Positions 22,538 to 32,185 are shown, counted from the first letter of the stretch. The stretch is DNA of 64,000 nucleotides from DATBLE01 sp963775695 (GCA_963775695.1 CAVZJU010000012.1:1-64000); one strand, 5' to 3'. Notes: generated by a model from the sequence alone, not told the origin. Translations and numbers: made by a program.

Positions 22538-23806
22538 GCACTCCGGGCGGATGTCGCCCACGGTGCGGCAGCCGGAGAGCGCCATGGTCAGGTCGAAGTC
22601 GGCGATGAGGTTGCGGATCACGTCGCGCACGCCCGTCTCGCCGCGCAGCGCGAGGCCGTAGACGTACGGTCGCCCGAGCAGCACCGCGGTCGCGCCGAGC
22701 GCAAGCGCCTTGAAGGCGTCTGCGCCACCGCGGATCCCGCTGTCGAACAGGACCGGGATCCTGCCCCCGATCGCCTCTGCGACCCCCGGCAGTGCCTCGA
22801 GCGAGGCGATCGCGCCGTCGACCTGGCGGCCACCGTGATTGGAGACGACGATCGCGTCCAGGCCGTGCTCGACGGCCAGGCGCGCGTCGTCGGGGTGGAG
22901 GATCCCCTTCAGCACGATCGGCAGCGTCGTCCGCTCGCGCAGCCAGGCGAAGTCGGTCCACGTGAGCGACGGGCGCGAGTAGATCTCCATCACCTTGCGC
23001 ACGGCCGCGACACCGGCACCGGAGCGCAGGTTCTGGCGGAAGCTCCCCGGGTACGAGCGCGTCGCCCGCACCAGGGCCTGTATGGCGGCCGGCGTCGGCG
23101 GACCCGACCGCTGCGCCGTCGACGGATCGACGAGACTGCGGAAGACCGGGTCGCTCGTGTACTGCGCGATCCCCCTGCCGGTCGCGAACGGCAGGTGGGC
23201 GAAGTCGAGGTCCCGTGACCGCCAGCCGAGCATCTTCGTGTCGAGGGTGACGACGATCGCCTCGCACCCGCAGGCCTCGGCGCGGGCGACGAAGCTCGCG
23301 ACCAGGTCGTCCGACGTGCTCCAGTAGAGCTGGAACCAGCGTGGAGCGTCGCCCATCGCGGCGGCGCACTCCTCCATCGGCCGGGAAGCCTGGTTCGAGA
23401 AGATCAGCGGGACGCCCTCGGCCGCGGCGGCCTTCGCCACCGCGACGTCCGCATCGCGGTGCGCGAGCTCGAGCACGCCGACCGGCGCGAGCAGGAACGG
23501 GGTGGGACAACGGCGCCCGAGCAGCTCCACCGAGAGGTCGCGGTCGGAGACGTCACGGAGCACGCGCGGGACGATGCGCCACCGGTCGAAGGCGGCCCGA
23601 TTCGCCGCGATCGTGCGCTCTGCACCTGCGCCGCCGGCGATGTAGGCATACGCCTCGGCGCTCAGCCTCGACCTCGCCTGCCGCTCGAGCCTCTGGTGGT
23701 CGAACGGGATCGCCGGCCGGCGCCCGCGCACGCCCGCGAGGTAGACCTCGGTCTGCCGCGCGAGGCCGACACCGGTTTGCGGACCGACACCGCGCGAACC
23801 GTTCAC
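22526..23806 (-). CDS. FMN-dependent alpha-hydroxy-acid oxidising protein
   Basis: The 426-residue enzyme belongs to the lactate oxidase/glycolate oxidase/lactate 2-monooxygenase family. It shows AYAYIAGGAGAERTIAANRAAFDRW (N-terminal signature), FLLAPVGVLELAHRDADVAVAKAA, WFQLYWSTSDD, LPIVLKGILHPDDARLAVEHGLDAIVVSNHGGRQVDGA (catalytic Lys, and His in SNHGGRQ) and PVLFDSGIRGGADAFKALALGA (FMN phosphate loop). It oxidises an L-2-hydroxy acid. The start is GTG at 23806, 7 nt after the -10 box TAGCAT. Its last codons and stop come from the end of the inverted-repeat segment. Confidence 0.88.
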   Translation of the reverse strand: MNGSRGVGPQTGVGLARQTEVYLAGVRGRRPAIPFDHQRLERQARSRLSAEAYAYIAGGAGAERTIAANRAAFDRWRIVPRVLRDVSDRDLSVELLGRRCPTPFLLAPVGVLELAHRDADVAVAKAAAAEGVPLIFSNQASRPMEECAAAMGDAPRWFQLYWSTSDDLVASFVARAEACGCEAIVVTLDTKMLGWRSRDLDFAHLPFATGRGIAQYTSDPVFRSLVDPSTAQRSGPPTPAAIQALVRATRSYPGSFRQNLRSGAGVAAVRKVMEIYSRPSLTWTDFAWLRERTTLPIVLKGILHPDDARLAVEHGLDAIVVSNHGGRQVDGAIASLEALPGVAEAIGGRIPVLFDSGIRGGADAFKALALGATAVLLGRPYVYGLALRGETGVRDVIRNLIADFDLTMALSGCRTVGDIRPECLDG

Positions 23807-23813
23807 GACGCCG

Positions 23814-23819
23814 ATGCTA
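23814..23819 (-). promoter_or_regulatory. -10 box, leaderless start of the alpha-hydroxy-acid oxidase gene
   Basis: TAGCAT on the minus strand lies 7 nt before the GTG at 23806. Confidence 0.4.
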
Positions 23820-23839
23820 CGGCACCGGGAGAGTTCCGC

Positions 23840-26014
23840 CTACGCCGACTGGGCGGGCTCGGGGAGCTCGGCGGCGGCCGGTAGCCGCCCCGGCTGCTCA
23901 CCGAGAAGCGCCTCGAGCGCGGCGAGAACGGTCGGGCAGAACTGGGTCCCTGCGTTCGCGCGCAGCTCCTCGAGCGCCTCGGCAACCGGGCGGGCCGGCC
24001 GGTGCGGCCGGTCGCGCGCGAGCGCGTCGAACGCGTCGGCAACCAGCACGATCCGGGCGGGCAGCGGGATCTCGTCGCCCGTGAGCCCGTCGGGATAACC
24101 CTTCCCGTCGATGCGCTCGTGTGTCGACCGGGCGATCTGCCGGACGAACGGGTGGAGCTCGAGCTCCGAGAGCATGGAGTCGCAGGCGACCGGTTGTCTC
24201 CTCATCTCCTCCCACTCGGCGGCGGTGAGCGGACCGGGCTTGTTCAGGATCCGCTCGGGCACGCGGGACTTGCTGATGTCGTGCAGCAGCGCGCCGATCT
24301 CGATCGCCTCGAGGTCCTCCTGCCGGTAGCCGAGCGTCCGGGCGAGCTCGACCGAAAGGTTGCGGACCCACTCGGGGCGGCCATTGCCGTTGCCGCGCTG
24401 CATCGAGCGGGAGAGTGCCGCGAGCGTCTCCAGGTAGGTGCGCTGGGCGAGCTGCTTCCTGCGCTCGAGCTCCTCCTTCTGCGCACGTGCCTCTTCCTCC
24501 GCCGCCCGGGTGCGGGCGATCGACCGGCTCATCCAGAGACCGACCAACGGTGCGAGCAGCGCGAACGCGAGGGCAACTTGCCAGGCGTGGCCGTTGAGGA
24601 TCGCGACTACCTGCGTAAGCGTGCCCCGGGCGAGCACCACGGCGAGGCTGACGGCGAGCGCGGCGACCAGCACGGCGAACGCGAGCACGTCGATCCAGGG
24701 CTGCAAGCTGCGTGCCGGCGGATCGGACTCCCCCGGCGTCGACGCGGCGACCGCGGCGCTCGTCTCCGCGGCTGCGATCTCGACCTGCCCCGAAACCCGG
24801 TTGCGGCCGTGCGCCTTGGCGCGGTACAGCGCGAGATCGGCCTGCTGGACGAGGTCGTCGGCGGTCTCGAACTCCGGATAGGTGGCGACGCCGACCGACA
24901 CGGTGGCCTGGATCTCGCCGTCGCCGGTCGGGTTCCCGAACGGCGTCGCCGCGACCGCGCCGCGAATGCGCTCGGCGATCGCGAGGGCGTCCTCGTGCCC
25001 GGCCTCGGGCAGGACGACCGCGAACTCCTCGCCGCCGAACCGGCAGGGAATGTCGAAGGGGCGCAGCTGCGACCGAAGCACGGCCGCGACGCCGCGCAGC
25101 ACCGCGTCGCCGGCGAGATGCCCGTACGTGTTGTTCACGATCCGCAGCAGGTCGAGGTCGGCCAGCAGGATCGACAGCGGTCGCCCGAAGCGTCGCGCGC
25201 GTTCGATCTCGGCCTCGAGGGCCGTCGCGAAGTACCGCGCGTTGAAGAGATCCGTCTTCGGGTCGAGCCGGGCGGCCAGCTCCATGCTCGGCAGCCTGAG
25301 CGCACGGTAGGCGACCACCAGGGGCGCGAGCAGGAACGGCACGATCGCCGGAGCCAGCTCCCAGACCGCGGCGAGGCCGACCCCGAGCGCGGCGAGGCCG
25401 AGCTCGGTCGAGAGGTTGCCGAACGCGAAGAGACCGCTCTCGCGGTAGGTCGTGCCGCGGGCGATCCTGAGCATCTGGGCGAGCAGCACGTCGTCGACGA
25501 GCACGCAGGTTGCCGCGGCGATCGCGCCGCCCAGGGCGAGCCGCGAGATGTCCTGCCCGGGGTCGCCGCGGTCGACGAACAGGCCGCAGACGAGTGACGC
25601 GATCAGCGCGGCGCAGATCCAGCTGGCGATGTTGAAGGCCTGGACGTGCCAGGGCGAGCGCCCGCGCACCAGGTCCGGGACATGGGCGAGGACGATCATC
25701 AGCGCGACCAGCTGCGGCGGGAGCAGGAGGGCGCCGGCGACGAAGAAGACGAGCGCGGGCGAGTACCACTGGTGCGCAGGCGACTCGACCGAGAGCAGCT
25801 GGATCGGTGCCGCGCAGGCCGTCAGGACGGCAAAGAGCAGCCAGTCGCTGTGGGTCGCGCTCGCGAAGTGGTGCGGGGCGAGCAGGAGCGCCGCCGTTCC
25901 GATCACGGCCACCAGGTAGGCGGCAGCGGGCGGGCTCAGCTCCGCGTTGGTGGACGGGCGGGCATGGGTGCGAACAGCCGCGCCGCTCGGCGAGTTGACA
26001 CCTGTCGCCCTCAC
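23840..26014 (-). CDS. Membrane diguanylate cyclase with HD-GYP domain
   Basis: The 724-residue signalling protein has about seven to eight hydrophobic segments in the first 250 residues, a GGDEF domain with RFGGEEFAVVLPEAG (GGEEF at about 327-331) and an RxxD I-site (RPFD) five residues before it, then another transmembrane segment pair at about 455-510, a coiled coil (AAEEEARAQKEELERRKQLAQ) and a C-terminal HD-GYP domain (LLHDISKSRVPERILNKPG at about 575, and HERIDGKGYPDG at about 632). Both catalytic sets are intact, so one polypeptide may both make and degrade cyclic di-GMP. The start is GTG at 26014, behind a GAGGGGAAC ribosome site. Confidence 0.88.
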   Translation of the reverse strand: MRATGVNSPSGAAVRTHARPSTNAELSPPAAAYLVAVIGTAALLLAPHHFASATHSDWLLFAVLTACAAPIQLLSVESPAHQWYSPALVFFVAGALLLPPQLVALMIVLAHVPDLVRGRSPWHVQAFNIASWICAALIASLVCGLFVDRGDPGQDISRLALGGAIAAATCVLVDDVLLAQMLRIARGTTYRESGLFAFGNLSTELGLAALGVGLAAVWELAPAIVPFLLAPLVVAYRALRLPSMELAARLDPKTDLFNARYFATALEAEIERARRFGRPLSILLADLDLLRIVNNTYGHLAGDAVLRGVAAVLRSQLRPFDIPCRFGGEEFAVVLPEAGHEDALAIAERIRGAVAATPFGNPTGDGEIQATVSVGVATYPEFETADDLVQQADLALYRAKAHGRNRVSGQVEIAAAETSAAVAASTPGESDPPARSLQPWIDVLAFAVLVAALAVSLAVVLARGTLTQVVAILNGHAWQVALAFALLAPLVGLWMSRSIARTRAAEEEARAQKEELERRKQLAQRTYLETLAALSRSMQRGNGNGRPEWVRNLSVELARTLGYRQEDLEAIEIGALLHDISKSRVPERILNKPGPLTAAEWEEMRRQPVACDSMLSELELHPFVRQIARSTHERIDGKGYPDGLTGDEIPLPARIVLVADAFDALARDRPHRPARPVAEALEELRANAGTQFCPTVLAALEALLGEQPGRLPAAAELPEPAQSA

Positions 26015-26193
26015 GTTCCCCTCACGTCGACTTGCAGCCCGCGCCGCGGGCTCCGACCAGCTCGTGCACTTTCGCTCTCCCTCTCTCCTACAAGACCGTA
26101 CGAGCGAGGGGTTCTTCCTACATCCCCCTGTCGAGGGATTGACACAGCCGGCCTGGAAGCGTCTCGGCCGCAAGCGCTGCTACTGCGTGGCGG

Positions 26194-26799
<606 letters not shown>

Positions 26800-26844
26800 C
26801 TGATCTCTCCTTGTCGTAGGGCTCGGGACCGATTCTCGCAAACG

Positions 26845-26850
26845 TAGGAT
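26845..26850 (+). promoter_or_regulatory. -10 box of the aldo/keto reductase gene
   Basis: TAGGAT lies 7 nt before the ATG at 26858. An overlapping ATG at 26849 lies inside the box and is therefore not the likely start. Confidence 0.45.
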
Positions 26851-26857
26851 GGTCGCG

Positions 26858-27760
26858 ATGCGCGTCGTTCTCGGCTGCGGCAACTTCGGGGGGATCGGTT
26901 CCGCGCCGGCCTTCTTCGGACAGGGCGAAACCCACGAGCAGGCGTTCGACCTGATGGACGCCGCGTGGGCGCTCGGCCTCGACCGCTTCGACACGGCGGA
27001 CGCCTACGGGGGCGGCCGGAGCGAGGCCTGGATCGGCGACTGGATCGCCGCCACCGGGAACCGTCCCCGGATCACCTCGAAGACCTTCAACGCGATGGAG
27101 GACGGGGCCGATTTCGGGCTCGCACGCGAGCGGGTGCTGCGCCAGGTCCAGACCAGCCTGGCACGGCTCCGGATCGAGAGCATCGACCTCTACCTGACCC
27201 ACGAGCCGGATCCGGACACGCCGGTCGAGGAGACGTTCGCCACCTTCACGGCCCTCGCCGAGCGTGGCCTGGTCGCCGCGTGGGGCCTGAGCAACGTCAC
27301 CGGGGACGACCTGCGCCAGTGGCTTGCGCTCGGGACTCCCTCGCTCGTGCAGAACTCGTACTCGCTGCTGGAGCGCGGCGACGAGCAGGAGGTGATTCCG
27401 CTGTGCGAGCAGCACGGCATCGAGTACCAGGCGTTCAGCCCGCTCGCCGGCGGCTGGCTGACCGGGAAGTACCGGCGGGGCTCAGAGCCGCCGCCGGGCT
27501 CGCGGATGACGATGCGGCCGGAGCCGTACCGCCACCTCGACAGCGAGCCGGTGCACGCCGGGCTCGAGCGGCTCGCGGACGCCGCCGCCGCGCGCGGGGT
27601 CGGCACCGCGGCGCTGGCGTTGGCCTGGGCGCTCGGCCGGGCCGGCTCGGTCGTGGTCGGACCGCGCCGCCCGGAGCATCTCGAGGACGTCCAGGAGGCG
27701 TCGTCGCTGTCGCTCTCACCCGCCGAGCGCGAGGAAGTAGGCTCGTTCTTCGAATGCTGA
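26858..27760 (+). CDS. Aldo/keto reductase
   Basis: This 300-residue TIM-barrel oxidoreductase keeps the catalytic tetrad: Asp and Tyr in FDTADAYGGGRSE, Lys in ITSKTFNAM and His in LYLTHEPDPDTP. LSNVTGDDLRQW, QNSYSLLERGDE and FSPLAGGWLTGKY are typical of the COG0667 group that reduces aldehydes and ketones with NADPH. The start is set by the -10 spacing. The last codons overlap the next gene (ATG at 27754), so it heads a small operon with the ornithine-cyclodeaminase-like and threonine-dehydratase-like genes. Confidence 0.88.
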   Translation: MRVVLGCGNFGGIGSAPAFFGQGETHEQAFDLMDAAWALGLDRFDTADAYGGGRSEAWIGDWIAATGNRPRITSKTFNAMEDGADFGLARERVLRQVQTSLARLRIESIDLYLTHEPDPDTPVEETFATFTALAERGLVAAWGLSNVTGDDLRQWLALGTPSLVQNSYSLLERGDEQEVIPLCEQHGIEYQAFSPLAGGWLTGKYRRGSEPPPGSRMTMRPEPYRHLDSEPVHAGLERLADAAAARGVGTAALALAWALGRAGSVVVGPRRPEHLEDVQEASSLSLSPAEREEVGSFFEC

Positions 27761-28719
27761 TCCTCAACGCCCAGGAGGTCGAGCGGCTCCTCGACATGCC
27801 GGGGTGCATGGAGGCGATGGGGGAGGCGCTCGTCGGACTGGCGCGCGGCGAGTTCCACCTGCCGCTCCGGCCGGTCGTCAAGCCGCCCGGCGAAAAGCAC
27901 TTCCTCGGCATGATGCCGACCTTCCGCGGCGGCGAGCGGCCGCTCTACAGCCTGAAGACGATCGCCGTCGTCCCGGAGAACGCCGCCCGCGGCCTCGACC
28001 CGCACCAGGGGACGGTCACGCTGTACGACGGCGTGGACGGCCACGTGCTCGCGGTGATGAACGCAACCCCGATCACCGCGATCCGAACGGCCGCGGTCTC
28101 CGGCGTCGCCACGCGTGCCCTGTCGCGCGAGGACTCGGGCGTCCTGGCGATGGTCGGCGCCGGGCATCAGGCGCATCCGCACATTGCTGCGATGCTGGAG
28201 GCCCGCCAGTTCGAGCAGATCAAGATCGCCGCGCGGAGCGCCGAGAGCGCCGAGCGACTCGCCTCCGAGTGGCCGTTGGCCGTCGCCGTCGAATCCGTCG
28301 AGGAGGCACTCCGCGACGCCGACGTCGTCTGCACCGTGACGTCCGCGCCCGAGCCGGTGGTGCGGGGCGAGTGGCTGAAGCCCGGCGCTCACGTGAATGC
28401 GGTCGGAGCCTGCCTCCCGACGATGCGTGAGCTCGACGGCACGGCGATGGGGCGGGCCACCCTCTTCGTCGATCGCCGCGAGTCGTGCGAGAACGAGGCG
28501 GGCGACTACCTCCTCGCCGTCGAAGAAGGCGCGATCGAGGCGGGCCACATCACGGCCGAGCTCGGCGAAGTGCTCGCCGGCGGCAGGCCGGGACGCACCT
28601 CCGAGGACGAGATCACGGTCTTCGAGTCGCTCGGCCTGGCGGTCGAGGACCTCGCCGCCGCCGAGTACATCGAGCGCCGGGCGCACGAGAACGGCGTCGG
28701 CACGACCGTCGAGTTTTGA
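27754..28719 (+). CDS. Ornithine cyclodeaminase/mu-crystallin family protein
   Basis: The 321-residue NAD(P)-dependent enzyme has PLRPVVKPPGEKHFLGMMPTF, YSLKTIAVVPENAARGLDPHQG (substrate Arg/Lys region), NATPITAIRTAAVSGVATRAL and a Rossmann motif in GVLAMVGAGHQAHPHIAAM. Family members include ornithine cyclodeaminase, alanine dehydrogenase and ketimine reductases. The particular substrate is not determined. It overlaps both neighbours (7 nt upstream, 4 nt downstream with the TTG start of the next gene), indicating translational coupling. Confidence 0.87.
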   Translation: MLILNAQEVERLLDMPGCMEAMGEALVGLARGEFHLPLRPVVKPPGEKHFLGMMPTFRGGERPLYSLKTIAVVPENAARGLDPHQGTVTLYDGVDGHVLAVMNATPITAIRTAAVSGVATRALSREDSGVLAMVGAGHQAHPHIAAMLEARQFEQIKIAARSAESAERLASEWPLAVAVESVEEALRDADVVCTVTSAPEPVVRGEWLKPGAHVNAVGACLPTMRELDGTAMGRATLFVDRRESCENEAGDYLLAVEEGAIEAGHITAELGEVLAGGRPGRTSEDEITVFESLGLAVEDLAAAEYIERRAHENGVGTTVEF

Positions 28720-29654
28720 TCGCGCTCGCCGAGATCGAGCGCGCCCGCGAGCGGATCGAGGGCGCGGCGGTCCGGACGCCGCTCGTCCGCCTCCCCGACA
28801 CCGACATCTGGCTGAAGCTGGAAAACCTCCAGCCGGTCGGCTCCTTCAAGATCCGCGGCGCAACCAACGCGATCCGGGCCGCGTCGCCGGAGGAACTGTC
28901 GGACGGCGTGGTCACGGCGAGCGCGGGCAACATGGCACAGGGCGTCGCCTGGGCGGCCCGCGAGGCGGGCGTGCCGGCGACGATCGTCGTCCCCGACCAC
29001 GCGCCGCAGACGAAGCTGGACGCGATCGAGCGGCTGGGTGGACACGTGATCAAGGTGCCGTTCGAGCTCTGGTGGCAGACGATCCTCGAGTCGCGATTCG
29101 AGGGCGTCCAGGGCAGGTTCGTCCACCCGGTCGAGGACGAGCTGGTGATGGCCGGCAACGGCACGATCGGGCTGGAGCTGATCGAGGACCTCCCCGATGT
29201 CGACACCGTGCTCGTCCCCTTCGGCGGCGGCGGCCTGTCGACCGGGATCGCAAGCGCGGTCAAGGCGCTTCGTCCGTCGGTGCGGGTCTACGGCGTCGAC
29301 CCCGAGACCGGGCCCGCCCTCAGCCGGGCCTTCGCCGACAAGCGGGCCGTCGAGGTGGAGCATGTCGCCTCGTTCGTCGACGGCTCCGGCAGCCGCAGGG
29401 TGCTCGAGTCGATGTGGCCGTACCTGAGCACCGCGCTGGACGGAGCGTACGTCGCCTCGCTCGACGAGACCGCCGACGCCGTGCGGCTGCTCGCAGAGCG
29501 GGTGCGCGTGATCGCCGAGGGCGCCGGAGCGCTCGCGCTCGCGATCGCCCGCTCGGGCCGGGCCGGCGGGGGGAGGATCGCCTGCATCGTCTCCGGAGGG
29601 AACATCGACGCCTCCGTCCTGGCCCGAATCCTGGCGGGCGAGACGCCGCGGTAG
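28716..29654 (+). CDS. Threonine dehydratase-like PLP enzyme
   Basis: This 312-residue fold-type II PLP enzyme has the cofactor lysine in SFKIRGATNAI (about residue 46), SAGNMAQGVAWAAREAGVP, and the phosphate-binding loop VPFGGGGLSTGIASAVKAL. It lacks the C-terminal ACT domain of biosynthetic IlvA, so it resembles catabolic threonine/serine dehydratases or serine racemase. SGGNID near the end is the conserved serine/glycine loop. The start is TTG at 28716, overlapping the stop of the previous gene; no ATG or GTG is available nearby. Together with the preceding gene it suggests amino-acid catabolism. Confidence 0.87.
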   Translation: MIALAEIERARERIEGAAVRTPLVRLPDTDIWLKLENLQPVGSFKIRGATNAIRAASPEELSDGVVTASAGNMAQGVAWAAREAGVPATIVVPDHAPQTKLDAIERLGGHVIKVPFELWWQTILESRFEGVQGRFVHPVEDELVMAGNGTIGLELIEDLPDVDTVLVPFGGGGLSTGIASAVKALRPSVRVYGVDPETGPALSRAFADKRAVEVEHVASFVDGSGSRRVLESMWPYLSTALDGAYVASLDETADAVRLLAERVRVIAEGAGALALAIARSGRAGGGRIACIVSGGNIDASVLARILAGETPR

Positions 29655-29657
29655 GAT
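29652..29657 (+). promoter_or_regulatory. -10 box, leaderless start of the peroxiredoxin gene
   Basis: TAGGAT lies exactly 6 nt before the GTG at 29664; its first base belongs to the TAG stop codon of the preceding gene. Confidence 0.5.
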
Positions 29658-29663
29658 CCGGTC

Positions 29664-30083
29664 GTGCTCCAGATCGGCGACCGGTTCCCCGTCGACAAGC
29701 TGTCCACGCCGCCGGGCGGCCCCGCGATTGTCTTCTTCTACCCGGCCGCGCTGACTCCGGGCTGCACGATGGAGGCGAAGGGCTTCAACGACCGCTACCA
29801 GCGGTTCCGCGACGCCGGGTACGAGGTGATCGGCGTCAGCATCGACCAGACGGCGAAGAACGACGAGTTCCGGTCGGAGTGCGGGCTCGACTTCCCGCTC
29901 GTCTCGGACGAGGACGCCTCGCTGACCACGGAGCTCGACCTGATGAAGGCGTACGGGGAGTACGGCACCTTCGCGCGTCGTGTCACGTACCTGCTGGACG
30001 CGGACGGGGTCGTGCAGCAGGTCTGGGACGTGGAGGACGCGGCTGCGCATCCGGAGGAAGTGCTCTCCGCCGTCGAGAGCTGA
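29664..30083 (+). CDS. bcp: Peroxiredoxin, BCP type
   Basis: This 139-residue thioredoxin-fold peroxidase has the peroxidatic cysteine in FFYPAALTPGCTMEAKGF (about residue 34-36) followed by GYEVIGVSIDQTAKNDEF and a conserved FPLVSDEDASLTTELDLM. A resolving cysteine is present in SECGLDFPL, where the alpha-3 type has it. It reduces hydroperoxides using thioredoxin. The start is GTG at 29664. The stop TGA is the first codon of the 80-bp intergenic repeat. Confidence 0.88.
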   Translation: MLQIGDRFPVDKLSTPPGGPAIVFFYPAALTPGCTMEAKGFNDRYQRFRDAGYEVIGVSIDQTAKNDEFRSECGLDFPLVSDEDASLTTELDLMKAYGEYGTFARRVTYLLDADGVVQQVWDVEDAAAHPEEVLSAVES

Positions 30084-30160
30084 GAGACGAAGCCGAGCAC
30101 GAAGGCGACAGCGCAGCTGTCGGCCTTGGTGCGAGGCGATGTCGTGACGCCGAGGGCGTC
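30081..30160 (+). repeat. 80-bp intergenic dyad repeat, copy B
   Basis: This is the second copy of the element at 11571-11650 (73/80 identical). It too starts exactly at the TGA stop of a gene, here the peroxiredoxin. Inverted repeats CGACAGC/GCTGTCG and GACGCC/GGCGTC are intact with changed loops. GACGAAGCCG from its first part recurs just downstream at 30164-30173. Confidence 0.8.
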
Positions 30161-30242
30161 ACAGACGAAGCCGGGGACGCCAAACCGCCGCTCCCGGTGG
30201 ACGAACCCGCCGCTGGCTGAGACAATCCCGCGTCTTCCCCGT

Positions 30243-30950
30243 ATGGCCGGCTACGTAATCGACGAGGACGCCGTTTCGGCGCGAGCGACCGAGGGCGACA
30301 CCGCCTCGACCCGCGTCGCCATCGACGCCTCTTGCGGCTGCGAGCGGCTCGAGCAGCAGGTGATCCGGTTCCGGCCCGGCCGCTCGCAGGAGCGGATCCT
30401 CGAAGGCAGGCAGGAGGTGCTCTACGTCGCCGAGGGCAACGGGACGCTGCGCGTCAACGGCGACGAGCACGCGCTCGAACCGGAGATGGGCGTGTACCTG
30501 ACTCCGGGCGACCGCTACTCGATCGAGAACGACGGCCCCGAGGAGCTGCTGGCGATCTCGGTGACCGCGCCGCAGGAGGGCCCCGCGGAGGGCGATCACG
30601 GCGTCACGGTGCGGTACGCCGACCAGCCGGTGCTGCCGGCGAGCCCGAACCGCGAGTTCCGCTACCTCGTGAACCAGGACATCGGCTGCCCCGATGTGAC
30701 CCAGTTCGTCGGGATGATCCCACCGGGTCGCGCCGGAATGCACAGCCACGTCTACGACGAGGTCGTCTACGTGATCGAGGGGGAGGGCGTGCTGCACATC
30801 GGCGGCGATGAGACGCCGATCGCACGAGGGACGTGCATCCACCTACCGCCGCTCGTCGAGCACTGTCTCGAGAACACCGGCGCTAACCCGATGCGCGTAT
30901 TGGGCGTCTTCCATCCACAGGGAGATCCCGCTTCACGGGCCTCTGAGTAA
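30243..30950 (+). CDS. Bicupin protein
   Basis: The 235-residue product has two cupin domains, residues about 25-110 and 135-225. The first shows RQEVLYVAEGNGTLRVNGDEHALEPEMGVYLTPGDRYSIEN but lacks the usual histidines of motif 1. The second has GRAGMHSHVYDEVVYVIEGEGVLHIGG and PLVEHCLENTG, with metal-binding His/Glu residues. So one domain is probably catalytic or metal-binding and the other structural. Bicupins include (S)-ureidoglycine aminohydrolases and dioxygenases. It lies 50 nt before the ABC importer genes and may be in the same unit. Confidence 0.75.
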   Translation: MAGYVIDEDAVSARATEGDTASTRVAIDASCGCERLEQQVIRFRPGRSQERILEGRQEVLYVAEGNGTLRVNGDEHALEPEMGVYLTPGDRYSIENDGPEELLAISVTAPQEGPAEGDHGVTVRYADQPVLPASPNREFRYLVNQDIGCPDVTQFVGMIPPGRAGMHSHVYDEVVYVIEGEGVLHIGGDETPIARGTCIHLPPLVEHCLENTGANPMRVLGVFHPQGDPASRASE

Positions 30951-31000
30951 TCGAGCGTGAAGCGCGGAGAACCGCAACAGATCGACAGGAGGTTGAGGGT

Positions 31001-32185
31001 ATGAAGTTGAGGATCACGTTCGTGGCGGTGGCGGCCCTAGCGCTCGTCGTCGTCGCCGCGGCTTTCGCCGGCTCCGACGGGAAGGCCGCCAAGGCCGCCC
31101 GCGGCTCGGCGGCGATCGCCTGCGGGCCGACGCGTACGATCGGAGTGGCCGCGCCGATCACCGGTCCGGCTGCATCGATCGGCCAGCAGCAGCTGCGCTG
31201 GGCGCAGTACTACGTCAAGCGCTGGAACGCGGTGAAGGCGAACGCGAAGCAGAAGATCGCGATCGTCCAGGGCGACACGCAGCTGGGCGTCGACACGGCG
31301 TTCGCCGTGAAGGTCGCGCAGTCGTTCGCGTCCAACTCGAAGGTGCTCGGCGTCGTCGGGCCCGCCGGGAGCCAGGAGGTCGTCGCATCGACGTCCGCGC
31401 TCCGGGGTGCGGGGCTCGGCTTCGTGAGCGGCTCGGCGACGCGTGTCTCGCTGACCGACGGTCATACGGACGGCGTCAACCGGCAGGGCTTCTTCTTCCG
31501 GACGGTGCCGAACGACAACGTCCAGGGCCCGACGGTTGCGAACTACATCCGTCTGAAGCTCAAGGCCCAGCGCGTCGTGATCATCGACGACCAGGAGGCC
31601 TACTCCCAGGGCCTGTCCGACACGGTCCAGGCGAATCTCAAGGCCAAGGGCATCAACGTCACCCGCGAGTCGGTCAGCCAGGACACGACCGACTTCTCGT
31701 CGCTGATCGCGAAGATCTCGGGCAGCACGGACGTGATCTACATCCCGTGGCAGCTCTCGCCGCGCGCTCAGGCGTTCGGGCAGCAGCTCAAGGGAGCAGG
31801 GAAGAACATCACGCTGTTCGGCTCCGACGGTCTCTTCGACCCGGCGACCTGGAAGATCACGGGGTCGTACGACTCCTTCTTCCCCGTCGACACGAACAAC
31901 CCGGTCGTGAAGGCGTACGCGGCCGCGCACGGCGGAGACGGCGAGTACTTCGGCGCTCCGACCTACGCGGCGACCCAGGTGGTCGTCGGCGCAATCACCC
32001 GGGCATGCAAGGACGGCAAGGCGACCCGCGCGGAGGTGCGCAGCCAGATCGCCAGGACGAACATCCCGGCGGCTCTGTCGGTGCTCGGATTCAGGGTCGT
32101 GTACCAGAAGAACGGCGAGCTCCGCTACGGCGGGTTCGGCATCTTCCAGATCCAGTCCGACGGCACGTACAAGCGCGTCGGCTAA
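31001..32185 (+). CDS. Branched-chain-amino-acid-type ABC transporter, substrate-binding protein
   Basis: The 394-residue periplasmic-binding protein (LivK/Leu-binding family) has a signal peptide (MKLRITFVAVAALALVVVAAAFAGS). IGVAAPITGPAASIGQQQLRWA opens lobe 1, and KVLGVVGPAGSQEVVASTSAL is the family loop. There is no lipobox cysteine, so cleavage by signal peptidase I or retention by an N-terminal anchor is likely. A strong ribosome site (AGGAGGTTGAGGG) precedes the ATG. The ligand could be an amino acid or another small acid. A terminator hairpin separates it from the permease genes, which would allow more binding protein than permease. Confidence 0.9.
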   Translation: MKLRITFVAVAALALVVVAAAFAGSDGKAAKAARGSAAIACGPTRTIGVAAPITGPAASIGQQQLRWAQYYVKRWNAVKANAKQKIAIVQGDTQLGVDTAFAVKVAQSFASNSKVLGVVGPAGSQEVVASTSALRGAGLGFVSGSATRVSLTDGHTDGVNRQGFFFRTVPNDNVQGPTVANYIRLKLKAQRVVIIDDQEAYSQGLSDTVQANLKAKGINVTRESVSQDTTDFSSLIAKISGSTDVIYIPWQLSPRAQAFGQQLKGAGKNITLFGSDGLFDPATWKITGSYDSFFPVDTNNPVVKAYAAAHGGDGEYFGAPTYAATQVVVGAITRACKDGKATRAEVRSQIARTNIPAALSVLGFRVVYQKNGELRYGGFGIFQIQSDGTYKRVG

